Assembly (NCBI RefSeq): GCF_030704535.1
Contig: NC_081812.1
Coordinates: 20,869,501-20,933,500 of the forward strand
Direction of reading: 5' to 3'
Length of the DNA stretch: 64,000 nucleotides
DNA from: Vitis vinifera
Lineage: Eukaryota; Streptophyta; Magnoliopsida; Vitales; Vitaceae
The notes beneath the pieces are model-generated. The model ran no database searches and was not told the origin of the DNA. It saw only the letters and a program-made list of their open reading frames with translations. The translations under genes and the position numbers were made by a program. Shown piece after piece: positions 25,601 through 35,828 of this stretch. Positions within the stretch are counted from its first letter, which is position 1, and every line of letters begins with the position of its first letter.

Positions 25601-28600
25601 ATTGAGCTTCTCACTAAAGAAAGCCACAGGATGTCCCTCTTGGCTAAGGACTGCTCCAATTCCCACATGGGAAGCATCATAGGCCACCTCAAATACTTTC
25701 TCAAAGTCTGGTAGGCGTAGGATAGGAGGGTTCACCATCTTGGATTTGATTTCTTCAAATGCCTTGTTGGCCGCCTTGGTCCAAATAAATAAATCAGGTT
25801 TCATGCCTTCAGTAATTGGGGCCATAATAGAGCTGAAATTTCGAATAAATCGTCGATAGAACGTAGCCATTCCGTGGAAGCTTCACACCTCATGGATATT
25901 TGTTGGTACTGGCCAATCAACAATAGTTTTGATCTTCTCCGGATCTGTTTCAACACCCTTAGAAGACACAACAAAGCCAAGAAATACAACACTAGGGCTC
26001 ATGAAAGTACATTTTTTCAAATTAATGTAAAACTTTTCAGCCCTAAGAGTGCGCATTACTTGCTTCAAGTGTTCCTCATGATCTTCACAAGATCGACTAT
26101 AGATAAGAATATCATCAAAATAGACAACAACAAACCATCCAATAAAAGGTTTTAATACCTGCGTCATAATCCGCATGAAGGTACTTGGAGCATTGGTTAG
26201 TCCAAACGGCATGACTAACCACTCATACAATCCATCCTTAGTTTTGAAAGATGTCTTCCATTCATCCCCTGGTCTAATACATATTTGATGATATCCACTT
26301 CTTAGATCAATCTTTGAGAAGATTACTGATCCAACCATCATATCTAGCATGTCATCAGGTCTTGGAATTGGAAATCGATACTTGATTGTGATTTTGTTGA
26401 TTGCACGACTATCCACACACATCCGCCATGATCCATCCTTCTGTGGTGTTAGTAGGGCAGGAACTCCACAAGGACTTAGGCTTTCACGAATAAAGCCTTT
26501 AGTAAGTAATTCATCAACTTGCCTTTTCAATTCAGCATGCTCTGTTGGATTCATTCTGTAGGCTAGTAAATTTGGTAATGATGCACCGGGAATCAAATCA
26601 ATGGCATGTTGTACGTCACGCATAGGAGGGAGTTCATTAGGTAACTCTGCAGGCCACAAGTCAGAAAAGTCATCAAGGATTTTACGTGCGTTTGCTGGAT
26701 ATTCCTTATCTTGTTCTTTAAATTCTTCCACTTTCCGAGTCATTAAAGCAAAAATAACTTTAGTTTCCTTGCTCTCATTTTCAAATTGACACATAGTAAG
26801 TACCTTTTTTGATTATGTATTCTCATTTGACTTCTTAATTGGAGGGACTTCTTTCATTGGACGAAGGATCTTCTTACGTCCGTTGTGTATGAGAGCATAT
26901 GTATTTTCATAGCCATCATGTTGAACTCTTCTATCAAAGAGCCAAGGTCTTCCAAGTAAAATATGACTTACTTTAATGGGTAAGACCTCACACCATACAG
27001 ACTCTTCAAAGTCCTTACCAAAAAGGAATGTTACTAAACAACGAAAACTTACCGGGATAGAGGTGTCATTAACCCATGCTACTCTGAATGGATTTGGATG
27101 TCTCTCTGTTTTAAGGTTTAGCTTCTCAACAAGTTCTTGTGAAGCTATGTTCAAACTGCTACCTCCATCAATGATCATGGTGCATAATCTCCCTTGGCAA
27201 GAAATACGTGTTTGGAAAATGCTAGTACGTCGCCAATCTTCTTTTCCTTTTACTTTTGGAACAGTTAATAAAGGTCGTACTACAAGACTATGTTCTTCCA
27301 TCATACCATCATAGTAGTCAAATTCTTCAGTAACTTCATCTTCATTGTAGGTCTCTTCTTCCTTTGGGTAACTTTCCAATTCAGATTCTGGTTCTTCAAC
27401 ACAAAAGTGTAAACTTTTGGTTGGGCATACAACAGCATAATGACCATGCCCACCACACTTAAAGCATAAAGGAGTCACGTCTACTTTTCTATCTCCATTA
27501 CTCATTGAATTTTTACCCTTATTACTATTCTTTTAAGCCACATTCGAAGTTTGTTGAATGTTGCCCCCACCATTCACATGATTAGGAGTTCTGAAGTTTG
27601 ATGTGCTTAAAGGTTTGCTTGCTGTCCTGTTGGAGAAAGTGCTCCCAATTTGTGAACTTGGACGCCTGGAAACCCGGAATTTGAGGCCTTCTTCTATTTT
27701 GAGGGCTAGTTGATAAACGTCATCTACGGTATAAGTGTGTGCAGCTATCATCTCAAGTTGAATCTCCATTCGAAGTCCAGCTTTGTAGCGAGCTGCAAGT
27801 TGAGCATCACTTTCCCGCACTTGATTTCGAATGCTCAATTCATGGAATTCTTCTGTATATTCTTCAACGGACTTGGTACCTTGTTTAAGGGAAAACAATT
27901 TTGTATACATAAGTTGTTCATAATCAGTTGGGAGAAAGTGCTCCTTCATCTTCAACTTCATCTCGTCCCATGTGTCAATAGGCGGCTGGCCAATTCTATG
28001 AGCTTGATTCTCAATATTATGCCACCATAGACGTGCTGCTCCTTTCAACTTTGCCTTCACAAAACGAACTTTTCTATTTTCGGGCATTGCATACCAATCA
28101 AAGTAATCTTCCATTGACATAATCCAATCAAGAAAAGCTGTTGGATTTAGTTTTCCATAAAATTCAGCAACTTCAAGACGTACCTTTTTTGTCACATTAT
28201 CATCTAGCTCAAAAAGTTTGGCCCTTCTTTGATTCCCCATCATAAAATTGTCTTGTTCTTCGCGTGATCGACTTGGCGATTGTCTAAATTGATGACTTGC
28301 AATTTCCTCTTCAATTGGTCGTTTTTCTTGGCTCTTTTCTAATAACTTCATGATCTCATCAAGTTTGCTATTTAGTTGTATTATAGCATCTTGATGGGAT
28401 TGTTGTGTGGCTGAAATTTCCTCCAAGCGTAATGTAGCGGCATCTTGATTGCTAGAAGTTTTTTTGGAACTCATGCTTGCATAAATTGCTCCGCTCCTTA
28501 ATTGCATATGCCTTCAAGCCAAGAATTTTGGCTCTGATACCAAAATTGATGTAGGACAACCCTAGGATGGTTGCCTACACTCAAGGGTAGGTGGGCTAGG

Positions 28601-31600
28601 GTTTTATTTTTAGGGTGTAAGGAGAGGAACAAAGAATAAACTTTATGGTAGAGAAAATTATAAGATAAGAAATAGAGAGAAAGAAGAAACAATGAAAAAA
28701 AGATGGAAAACCTTAGAGTCTCACTAAGGCCTTCTAGGAGTCTCACCTAGAAGAAAATCAATGGGGTCTCACCATTGAGGGTTGCAACCTTGCAATGAAA
28801 GAAAGTATAATATTATTCATCAAAATTCATTCCTTTGATTTACATTGATTAGTCTATTTATAAGCTTCTCTAAGAAATCCAAAGTCTACTAGGACTCTAA
28901 TAACTTATTCTACTAGGACTCTAATAACCTATCATGACTCAAATTCTAATTATATTATAACTCAACTAGCTAATCCTAATTAGACTCCAACAAATACCAA
29001 TCCCTATTCAATTCTAATTAATATTAATCCTACTTAAAGTTTACTTAGGTCTTCCCTTTCTTCCTTGAATAAACTTTAAAAGGCTTTCCCCCATCAATAC
29101 TCCTCTCTTATTTCTTTAGTGTACTACCCCCCCTTCTTCCTGCCCATACTTTCCTACAATTACCTATTTCCAAAGGGGGTTCCTTTCACTCATAAATCTC
29201 TAGGATCATTTTCCCAACAACACCTTATTAAAGATGGATAAATTTATGATGTATAAACCCCTTTTTGTTTTTCCAAGCAACAAACAAACTAGCTCACCAA
29301 ATGCAACTTATGAGTCAAAGCCTCCCCTCCCCATAGAAAATCCCTCTGATCTTTTCTAATCTCAGCACTACCCTCCTCGGGATGGCAAAGATGAAGATGA
29401 AATAAATCGGTAAGCTAGACAAAACGTTTTTTTATCATAATCAGTCTTCCCCCCTTTGAAAGATATTGTCTCTTCCACAAAGCAAGCATTCTTCCACTCC
29501 TTCCCAAACCCTATAGGACTTGTGAGGGATTCCCAAAGGTAGGCCTAAATAGGTAGTAGGAAGAGCACCCACCTTACAACCTAAAATCCCAACAAGCTCC
29601 TCCAAGTTAGAAACATCTCCAACAAGGATCAACTCACTTTTCCCTAGGTTGATCTTTAGCCTTGATATCGCTTCCAACCACATGAAGATCCAATGCAAGT
29701 ACTCCAAGTTCTCCTTGATAGCATCACAAAGAATGAGTGTGTCATCTGCAAATAACAAGTGAGAAACCTCCACCCCCAATCCATTTCTACCCCTTACTAT
29801 GTAGCCATCAATAAAACCCCTTTCTTTTGCCCTTAGCAGAATGCAAGGGAGAGTTTCTATTGCCAAAAAAGAGATACGGGGACAAAGGGTCTCCTTGTCT
29901 CAACCCCTCAGAGCTTTGGAAGAAACTTAAAGTGGATCCATTTACCAAGACTAAGAAGCGTGTTGTAGAGATACACCATTTAATCCAATTAATCCACTTT
30001 GATCTAAAGCTTATTTTCTCCAACAAAACTCCAATCAACATGGTCATAAGCCTTTTCAATGTCTAGCTTGCAAATGATTCCTCTCAAGTTACCTTTAATT
30101 CTAGAGTCAATGACCTCATTTGCTATCAAAACAACATCCAAGATTTGCCCACCAACAAAATCTTCTTCCCTTTGGACCACAATTATCCACTTTTTGCACC
30201 CAAACTGTATCTCAATCTTCATGGCATCAAGTGTCCTCCTAATGATTGTGCATATTAACCAAATGAAAGAACAAAAAGCAAGAATTTTTGCCTCATCAAA
30301 TTGCTGCTCACTTCACTCAAAATCACAATGTTACTTGTTAGATTAATGCTTGTACATCTAGAAAACACCAGATATCTGTTGGGTCTTTGAACCTAAAAAT
30401 AGGCTACCTTATTGGGCTGCTAGCATAACAAGCAAAAGGGTTTTGGTAATCCATTATAGATGATACAGAAATCTGCTATATGCATTTTAAGTTTTGGGCT
30501 TATTGCCAAGTGGCAGAAAATCACACAGGGTAATGCCTCAGATTTAGATCTAGATGCTTAAAGGATGTACTGCCTTGATAAGCTACCATAATCAGAAATG
30601 ATTAAGAATAACAAAGAGAAGTAGAAAGAAACAGGAACAGAAAATTGGATCCTCTAAATTTGAGAAAAGAAAAAGGGCATACCTATGGCATTAAGACCGC
30701 CCCAATATACTGAAAGACGTTCTGGTCTGGGAGGGAGTTTCTGAGAATCCGATCTTGAAGTGCCTAATATTATACAGTTCCTGAGTGGTTTGTTCCATGA
30801 TGTCCCAGAATCATAATCAGGATCACATACATTAAACAGATTCTGATCCGCATTGTGCAACAAGCATGGCTGATTTTCTTGTTTAATCCATATTGCTGTC
30901 TGAACTTTCCGAGCTATGAGTTTCCAGCACATTGCTGAAGTCAGATTCACCAACTTGTCCCATATAATTGGGAAATCTTTATCCTTTCTGTATGCTGGTG
31001 GAGCCGAATAGACAAAATACCCATTATATCGCAGAAGGCGATCAAGTTCTTTCAGTAAAATACCATCTGCAGGAGAAAAAAAAGTGTAAAACAGAAGGGC
31101 CAAACATGATTGAGGATACAAGACATGTGCCATAAGGACTTAACCCAGCAAATTCTGAGACCTGGTAAGGCCAAAGGAAGTTTTCACCAGAATAAGAATA
31201 CAGTAATGTTAAATTACAAAAGCAGAAACATTTCCTACACCATATCAGCAAAGGAATAGCAAGCCAAGAAGTAAATAAGCCTCTTCCGATTATCCAAAAG
31301 TACCAAAGTTCATGGGGTTACTGCAAACCCCCCTATAAGGGCAGTGAATCATCAATTGATTAACTAAATCAATTACAATAGAGTGAACTATGTTGAAGGC
31401 AAAATAGTGATAGAAAGATGCATCACTAATAACAAACCACACAAGATGGTAGGAAATAAGAGATGAACTCTTATGAAATATTATTTAAAAACCAAATCCC
31501 CCAATACAATCAAATCTATCCCCATTTACAGGCCCAAAAATAACAAGACTAAATAAACTCAGAACTGCTGAGAAAATACTAACCAAATCCTAGAGAAACT

Positions 31601-33334
31601 AAAACACTAACAGTAGCACCCACATAAAAATTACAATTCAAAATCTTCTTTCCTGAACAATAAACATATAGAACATATCTAAGAACCTCCCACTTTCCAT
31701 ACATGCCTATCTCCTGTGGCAGGAGAGATTGAGGCTAGTGCAGGTGTACCCATGATACATCTACCAAAGGTTGATCTCAAGTAGAGTGCCTGTGTACCAA
31801 ATTTTAGTGCCGAAAGACCTCTTCTCCTTTTTTCCTTTTTTGTTTTTTCCCTTTCTAAGGAGTGCAGCAAGATAATTCAGAAATTTATTGTTCCCATGTC
31901 AATAAAAACGTATATAAACATTTAATATAGTGAAACTAACCATTCTCATGCCAATCAACACGACACCTGGAACAGTGAACCATTTCAAAAGAATTAGAGG
32001 GATATGGTAGCTGTTTGGTGGATATAGCCGAAATCATTGCACCAATTCCTCGCTCTAAAGCAAATTGAATTTGATTCTCATGACCATCTTTGGGAGCAAA
32101 AGACATTGTTTGTATGTCAAGGGGAAGTAGATAAGCTGAGAAGCTGGCAACTCCACAACCAACATCTAGAACTTGAAATACCCCTGCGGATCGTAGATCA
32201 CCGGTTTCATTGGTTGTCATATTTCCTAACCTGCATTCACAATAAAGTTTGGACAATTTAACAAAAGTGATTCCCTAACATTTATTTTTGAGAAAAAAAG
32301 CCAACGGAATCTTATTACAGAACTAATAGAGTAAAGCATCACTTCTCCACCAAAAAACCAAGTTAGCAACGGCTCAAGTAAACAATTAGCCAAGCCCCCA
32401 ATTGCCCTCACATATGCTAGCAAAATTGAAAATAAAATATCACCATCAGGACTTAAGGCCAATTTTGCATCTCATATTTTTATGTTCTTTCTCCACAAAC
32501 AAAACACTCATCTACAGACTCCACATACATCGGAAGATAAAGATAGATTTTGCAGATGCATGCATTTGTGGATATTCATGGACATTGATGAAAAAAAAGC
32601 AAAAAAAAAAAAAAAAATAGAGGCTATTCGAGAAAACAAACCCAGCACATGTACCTCTGAATATACTCAGGAGCTCCATGCTTGAAATGAGTACCGCCAC
32701 CAGGGAACCACCAGAGCTGATTCATCTCATGAACCCAATTCTGCCCTCCTTTAACCTCCGCAAGATGCGTATGATTCACATTACTCCGCCACACATAGTC
32801 TCTGCTGCTCGGCCATCTTATGGGTATCTTATAATCCTGGGGCGGAGGTACCAAGCAAAATAATCGCTTCTCAAGCGGAGGGCAGTGCCTCTCCAGCTCT
32901 TCCCTCTTGGAAAGATCCAAACTTGAACGCAACGTATTAACGTAAGACACATCATGGCAAGGTATATACTCATTGAACTCCAATGGACATACATCCACCC
33001 CAAATTCCGATATCAAAAGCGGCGTCTTCCTATAAGTAAGAGCAACCCTGTTGGTAAATCTCGAAGACCCTGCAACAACACAAGCCAGATCCAATCAAAC
33101 AACCCAAACCCATAAAAAACAGAGCGCCCCCAAACCCAACCAAACCAAACAGCAAAACGTACCAGATGAAGAAGGGGAAGAGGAAGAATAAAAAGAAGAA
33201 TTGGAGGTGGATTGAGGAACGTAGATGGGGGAATTGTTGCCGAAGAAAGTGCCGGAGTAGAAGGCGCCGAACATGAGAAGCAAAGCCACCAATATGAGCT
33301 GGCCAGATTTCAAATCGAACGCCGCTGACAGCAT
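17588..33334 (-). CDS. PMT7: PMT6/PMT7-type putative methyltransferase (DUF248 family)
   Basis: Seven exons: 33334-33163, 33069-32655, 32230-31941, 31066-30683, 18421-18175, 18036-17898, 17746-17588. All introns are GT-AG, the phases agree, and the total is 1806 nt (601 aa). Residues about 11-31 form a hydrophobic signal anchor typical of a type II Golgi membrane protein. The S-adenosylmethionine motif VLDVGCG is at about 216-222. Other family blocks seen are [64 protein letters not shown] and [10 protein letters not shown]; the protein ends in KKFWAIV. Known of the family: putative Golgi methyltransferases, some linked to pectin (QUA2/TSD2). The substrate of this clade is not established. 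PMT6 and PMT7 are Arabidopsis paralogues, and this gene is co-orthologous to that pair by sequence and neighbours. Intron 4 is 12.26 kb because of nested transposons, yet the open frame is intact. Confidence 0.93.
18431..18510. repeat. exact 40-bp tandem duplication at the 3' end of PMT intron 4
   Basis: The segments 18431-18470 and 18471-18510 are identical. On the minus strand they lie immediately upstream of the exon 5 acceptor (TTATGACAG at 18421/18422), so the T-rich tract and any branch point in it are present twice. Confidence 0.9.
19016..20014 (-). pseudogene. LINE ORF2 C-terminal fragment and 3' end
   Basis: The minus strand continues the LINE after the inserted element. It encodes residues such as [20 protein letters not shown], typical of the region ahead of the C-terminal zinc-binding domain of plant L1 elements. 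Several frames are used, showing decay. The 3' end has a short A-rich tail abutting the 17-bp flanking repeat. Confidence 0.7.
20020..20543 (-). repeat. chromovirus 3' LTR (524 bp)
   Basis: Bounded by TGATG...CATCA and nearly identical to 28547-29096. It lacks a 26-bp stretch present in the other copy, next to the repeated phrase GAGTCTCACC. The gag-pol reading frame extends into it and stops at 20492-20494. Confidence 0.95.
21681..21935 (-). repeat. Copia LTR copy A (3' LTR, 255 bp)
   Basis: Starts TGTCAAAATATTG and ends CTTTGACA on the plus strand. A G-run polypurine tract (minus GAGGGGGGC, 21936-21944) lies just inside it, as expected for a minus-strand 3' LTR. Compared with copies B and D it lacks one 24-bp repeat of the GGTTAAAATAAGGAAAG type. 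Confidence 0.92.
21943..22401 (-). pseudogene. in-frame fusion of Copia gag start to RNase H end
   Basis: The ATG at 22401 opens a frame reading [20 protein letters not shown], the start of a Copia Gag (UBN2-type). It passes a TAG at codon 21, then FKMFVK, and joins without a frame change to [19 protein letters not shown], the C-terminal RNase H of Copia Pol. RNase H blocks [10 protein letters not shown] and [11 protein letters not shown] follow. Most of gag and pol is deleted, with the junction at about 22326. No function is expected. Confidence 0.85.
22570..22606. repeat. A-tract in Copia leader (37 bp)
   Basis: A homopolymer of A on the plus strand (T in the sense of the element). The matching tract in the second leader (about 24476-24500) is shorter. 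The leader after LTR C has a T-tract on the plus strand at its junction with foreign DNA. Confidence 0.9.
22627..22785. repeat. 22-bp tandem repeat, 7 units, in Copia leader
   Basis: Seven units of the type CCGAGAGCCCTTAGGGCTAAAT plus a partial one. Each unit contains an inverted repeat AGCCC...GGGCT. The array lies between the primer-binding site and an A-tract (22570-22606). The sister leader at 24521-24613 has four units and the one after LTR C (about 23560-23581) has one. Confidence 0.93.
22837..22848 (-). promoter_or_regulatory. primer-binding site of LTR B
   Basis: The minus strand reads TGGTATCAAAGC, directly adjoining LTR B. It differs by one base from TGGTATCAGAGC, the complement of the initiator-Met tRNA 3' end found at the other two LTRs. 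Confidence 0.85.
22849..23126 (-). repeat. Copia LTR copy B
   Basis: Minus-orientation LTR, nearly identical to copy D (24677-24955). Its outer end (TTTGAC) abuts directly on LTR C in the opposite orientation; one terminal base appears lost at the junction. Confidence 0.9.
23127..23490 (+). repeat. Copia LTR copy C, inverted (364 bp)
   Basis: Starts TGTCAAAGGACA and ends TATTTTGACA on the plus strand, the reverse complement of copies A, B and D. It is about 85 bp longer because a CTGTCCACACTTC / CCTTATTTTAGCCCAC segment is reiterated near its start. It is followed at once by the primer-binding site TGGTATCAGAGC (23491-23502). Confidence 0.9.
23503..23616 (+). repeat. Copia leader fragment after LTR C
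   Basis: A plus-strand copy of the leader with one 22-bp unit. It ends in a T-tract (about 23606-23615), after which the sequence departs completely from the other two leaders. Confidence 0.8.
23617..24231 (-). pseudogene. captured host mRNA 3' end, probable CBS-domain protein
   Basis: About 615 bp unrelated to the retrotransposon. On the minus strand, right after the gag-start junction (24232), one frame reads [16 protein letters not shown] and then stops. This resembles the extreme C-terminus of plant CBS-domain proteins such as SNF4/SnRK1-gamma-like subunits (judged from memory). The rest is non-coding, as expected for a 3' UTR. It ends in a minus-strand A-tract at the left boundary, where it meets the T-tract of the leader. 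Inference: a reverse-transcribed, polyadenylated host transcript captured by template switching. The donor gene is not in this window. Confidence 0.5.
24232..24676 (-). repeat. Copia gag start, leader and primer-binding site of LTR D
   Basis: Near-identical to 22326-22848. The gag ATG is at 24307 and the same TAG interrupts at codon 21. Four 22-bp units lie at 24521-24608. The primer-binding site TGGTATCAGAGC (minus) is at 24665-24676, adjoining LTR D. The segment begins at the same base as its sister copy although the neighbouring sequence differs. Confidence 0.88.
24677..24955 (-). repeat. Copia LTR copy D (5' LTR, 279 bp)
   Basis: Starts TGTCAAAATATTG and ends CTTTGACA. By eye it differs from copy A by a few bases and one extra 24-bp repeat. 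It is flanked outside by the second copy of the 13-bp duplicated target. Confidence 0.92.
28547..29096 (-). repeat. chromovirus 5' LTR (550 bp)
   Basis: The partner of 20020-20543. Four bases after its minus-strand end comes the tRNA primer-binding site. The 26-bp excess over the other LTR accounts exactly for the length difference. Confidence 0.95.
29102..30147 (-). pseudogene. LINE reverse transcriptase fragment (ORF2 part 1)
   Basis: Three overlapping minus-strand reading frames together carry the palm-domain blocks of an L1-type reverse transcriptase (KAYDHVDW, then [11 protein letters not shown] and [13 protein letters not shown], then [10 protein letters not shown] and TTYLGLPLG). At least two frame changes separate them, so no intact protein can be made. 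The N-terminal endonuclease is absent because of 5' truncation. Confidence 0.8.
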
Positions 33335-35820
33335 CGTTTCTTCTGCCTATTCTCAGCCCACCTTTTTCTCACAGCAATGGCGGCACCAACATTGGTTTTC
33401 TGGAGATCAGCTGCTTTGTGTGAGAGAAGACAGCACAGAGATGAGTGAAACGAAAGTGGTGAAGCCATTGTGGGCTAATTATATTAAATTAACAGCTACT
33501 CTTAATTCACAAGCAGATGCCTCCTTTTTCCCTTCTTAATTATATTAAATTACTAATTATGAGCTCAGACATATACCGTGGTTGGAATTAATTAATTAAA
33601 TTAATTGACTAAAAGGGATAAAAGTAGCATGTACCCGTATTTTTTTTTTTCTTGAAAAACAACTTATTTTTTATATAAATATTTTTTGATAAATTAATTA
33701 TTTACATATATATTTGAAAAAAAATAAGTATATTTTTATCCAAAATAAATACTTTTCAAGGTTAAAAAAGTTAAGGATGTCAATATAACAAATGAATTTG
33801 AATAAATATTAAATAAATATATTTTTATTTTAATAAATAACATAATTTAATTATATTCTAAACTAAAATAAATTATTTTAACTTTCAAATTTGTTTAATA
33901 AGAAATTAATAAGAATTGTCCCAAGGAAAGAAAATGAAATATATTAAATTTTAAGAACTCTACTAGTATTAAATATTATATTAATTAATAACTGAGAAGT
34001 CACACACCAAGAAAAAAGAAGGGAAGATGTAGCACAAAAGATGGGTGTAGACCCCCACTTTGGGGGGTAATTGTTGTAGCAAATTTTGCCAGGTGGAGCA
34101 GCTTTAGGAGGCCGCGTGGTGCCTCTTGACAGGCTGCTGAAGGATCAAGTAGTGGATTTGAGAGGCAAAGGTGGTGACACCTGTAAAGTGATTCTTCAGG
34201 CAGTTATGAGATATTTTTGAGGACTGCCAGCTGCATGGAGGTGTCGGGTGAGGCTGGCAACTGCAGGGGAGTGGGGACAGAGGCTCGGCCGTTAGAGATA
34301 TTTGGAGAGAGAGTTTTTTTCAGGAGAGGTGGTGCTTTTTTTTTGAGGAGGGGGGATTTTGGAGGGAAGCAAAGGAGAGAGTTTAGGGAGCTTCTGGATA
34401 TAAGTTTTTTTAGAGGAAGGGGCAACAAGGGGGTTTTCTGAAGATAAGGAGAGAGACAAATACTCCAAAGGCGACATAGGTATGTTTTTCCATGGGTTTG
34501 TTTTTGTGTCCAGGTCATTTGTTTGATGCTTTCTGGATGTAGTAAATTTCTTTTTGATGGCGAAGCTAGCTTGTACTCACCTTGTGTTTTGTTTCTAATC
34601 TATTTTCTAAAAGTTGGTTTGATTTTTTCTCTCTGTGAGTTTGTTGGTCACTGCGAACTTATTCTCTTTATGAAATCCATTTGAAAATCATCTTGACCAC
34701 CCCCCGCATCTGAGCCCATTGATAAATACATGAAATGAGGCTTGGATGGGTTGATTTTGCTTCCTTTTATCCTTGATCTGTTTTTGCTGTTCATCCCCTG
34801 TTCTTGGTATCCACACGTATTTTGCATCAGATCTTCCATTTTCGTCTGAAGGGGAAGGGTATCACAAGAGATTGGTTCTCAGTCATCGGCTATTAAAATG
34901 GGAGAGTTTGAGGGAAAACAACATAAGATGTAATGACAGCATAAAAAGAGAAAGTAATTGTGAGGAGGGGTTTTCTTAAGATGGAAAGTTTGCTGCACTC
35001 AAGCTGTAATTGACTCGCGCGTGTCACTGTACTACTGGATCCTCAAGATTTCTCCAAATAAGGGTGTCTCTATCAGTGCTTGGTATTGAGAAAGAAATAA
35101 AGCAAGCAAAGATGTCCTCAAACGACGCCGGCGGCGAAACACCTCCGTCACCTCAGCAATCATTTCCATCTGCTGCTGCCCTAAGCTTCATTTTTCATCA
35201 ACAAGAACATGATCCAGCTTCTGTTCATCGTCACCTTTGCCGAAATGGTTCTTATCATGATCTCCTTCAAAAATCCCTCTCCTAAAGCTGGTCATCATGT
35301 CCTTGGATCGGGTTAAGCGTGGGAGAGGTCCCATCATGACCAAGAAGTTTGCTGGTACTGTCTTTATGGTGTTTATGTCCAGGCGTTAGTTGTGCAATGT
35401 AAAGGTTTGAAATAAGATATATTGAAGAACGAACAAAAAGAAAGAAAGAGTATGATCAAGACCCAGAAGCAGGAGATAATGTCACGGGTAATATCCAGGT
35501 TTTTTTTGTCAGTGCTGCCCATTCAGAAAGGAGGAGCTCAAGACTGTTGGAGTAACGTTTGAATATGACGAAGCCATTGAGTTTATGGGGAGGCACCTCA
35601 TGTCCCTTGCAGCTTTCTCTGCATTGACTAAATCCCGTCATCCATATCCACCTTGTCCATTAGTGTGCCTACTACCCAACTCATCTCTCCATTCCTCGTG
35701 CCCATCTCCTACAATTTATCTATCTTAATTTCACCACCACCCGTCCATTTCTCCCACTACCCGGTTCCCTAAAGGTACTCATATATGCCAAACCTTTTAC
35801 GCCCGTATTTCACACCATGT
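33335..35820. other. intergenic region upstream of PMT gene
   Basis: The first 100-200 bp should hold the 5' UTR and promoter of the minus-strand methyltransferase. A very AT-rich stretch follows (33540-34000). Then comes a GC-richer stretch (34040-35640) with only short, low-complexity open frames and no recognisable domain. It could be decayed transposon sequence. Confidence 0.5.
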
Positions 35821-35828
35821 AGCCTGCA

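Larger units (their letters stand above)
20492..28507 (-). pseudogene. chromovirus gag-pol, one frame with seven nonsense codons
   Basis: From ATG at 28507 a single minus-strand frame covers the whole polyprotein (about 1575 codons once the inserted 3288 bp is set aside). Seen: Gag with [13 protein letters not shown] and LWWHNIE; the knuckle [14 protein letters not shown]; a protease block with [15 protein letters not shown] with [12 protein letters not shown] and [11 protein letters not shown]; RNase H with [13 protein letters not shown]; the integrase HHCC region ([14 protein letters not shown] ... CRACQ); the integrase core ([23 protein letters not shown]); and a chromodomain ([14 protein letters not shown]). 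In-frame stops lie at 27533, 26813, 25883, 25532, 21287, 21275 and 20642 (lowest base of each codon). No frameshift was found. The element cannot make its own full protein. Confidence 0.9.
20020..29096 (-). mobile_element. chromovirus-type Ty3/Gypsy LTR retrotransposon
   Basis: A complete element on the minus strand. Its LTRs (20020-20543 and 28547-29096) start TGATG and end CATCA. The 5-bp target duplication ATACT lies at 20015-20019 and 29097-29101, within the LINE. The primer-binding site TGGTATCAGAGC (28531-28542, minus) matches the 3' end of initiator-Met tRNA, and a purine-rich tract lies at 20544-20556. Domains run gag, CCHC knuckle, protease, RT, RNase H, integrase and chromodomain, the Ty3/Gypsy order. 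By eye the LTRs differ at about nine bases plus one 26-bp indel, so the insertion is young. The integrase is interrupted by a Copia-derived composite (21681-24955). Confidence 0.95.
19016..30147 (-). mobile_element. 5'-truncated LINE (non-LTR retrotransposon), split by a chromovirus
   Basis: The LINE reads on the minus strand: 30147-29102, then (after the inserted chromovirus) 20014-19016, about 2.05 kb in all. The first part encodes reverse transcriptase blocks in several frames: [41 protein letters not shown] and the catalytic motif FADDTLIL. The second part encodes the C-terminal region with [16 protein letters not shown] short A-rich end follows. A 17-bp direct repeat, CCCACCAACAAAATCTT on the plus strand, occurs at 18999-19015 and 30148-30164. 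It is interpreted as the target-site duplication, with the element truncated inside its reverse transcriptase gene. Frameshifts are evident, so it is not functional. Confidence 0.8.
18422..30682 (-). other. giant intron 4 of PMT gene containing nested retrotransposons
   Basis: The donor reads ATAG|GTATGCC at 30683/30682 and the acceptor GACAG|GT at 18422/18421. Exons 4 and 5 join in phase 1 between NAIG and IDQERF. About 11.1 kb of the intron (19016-30147) is transposon sequence. The rest (18511-19015 and 30148-30682) shows nothing recognisable apart from the flanking duplication of the LINE. Confidence 0.9.
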
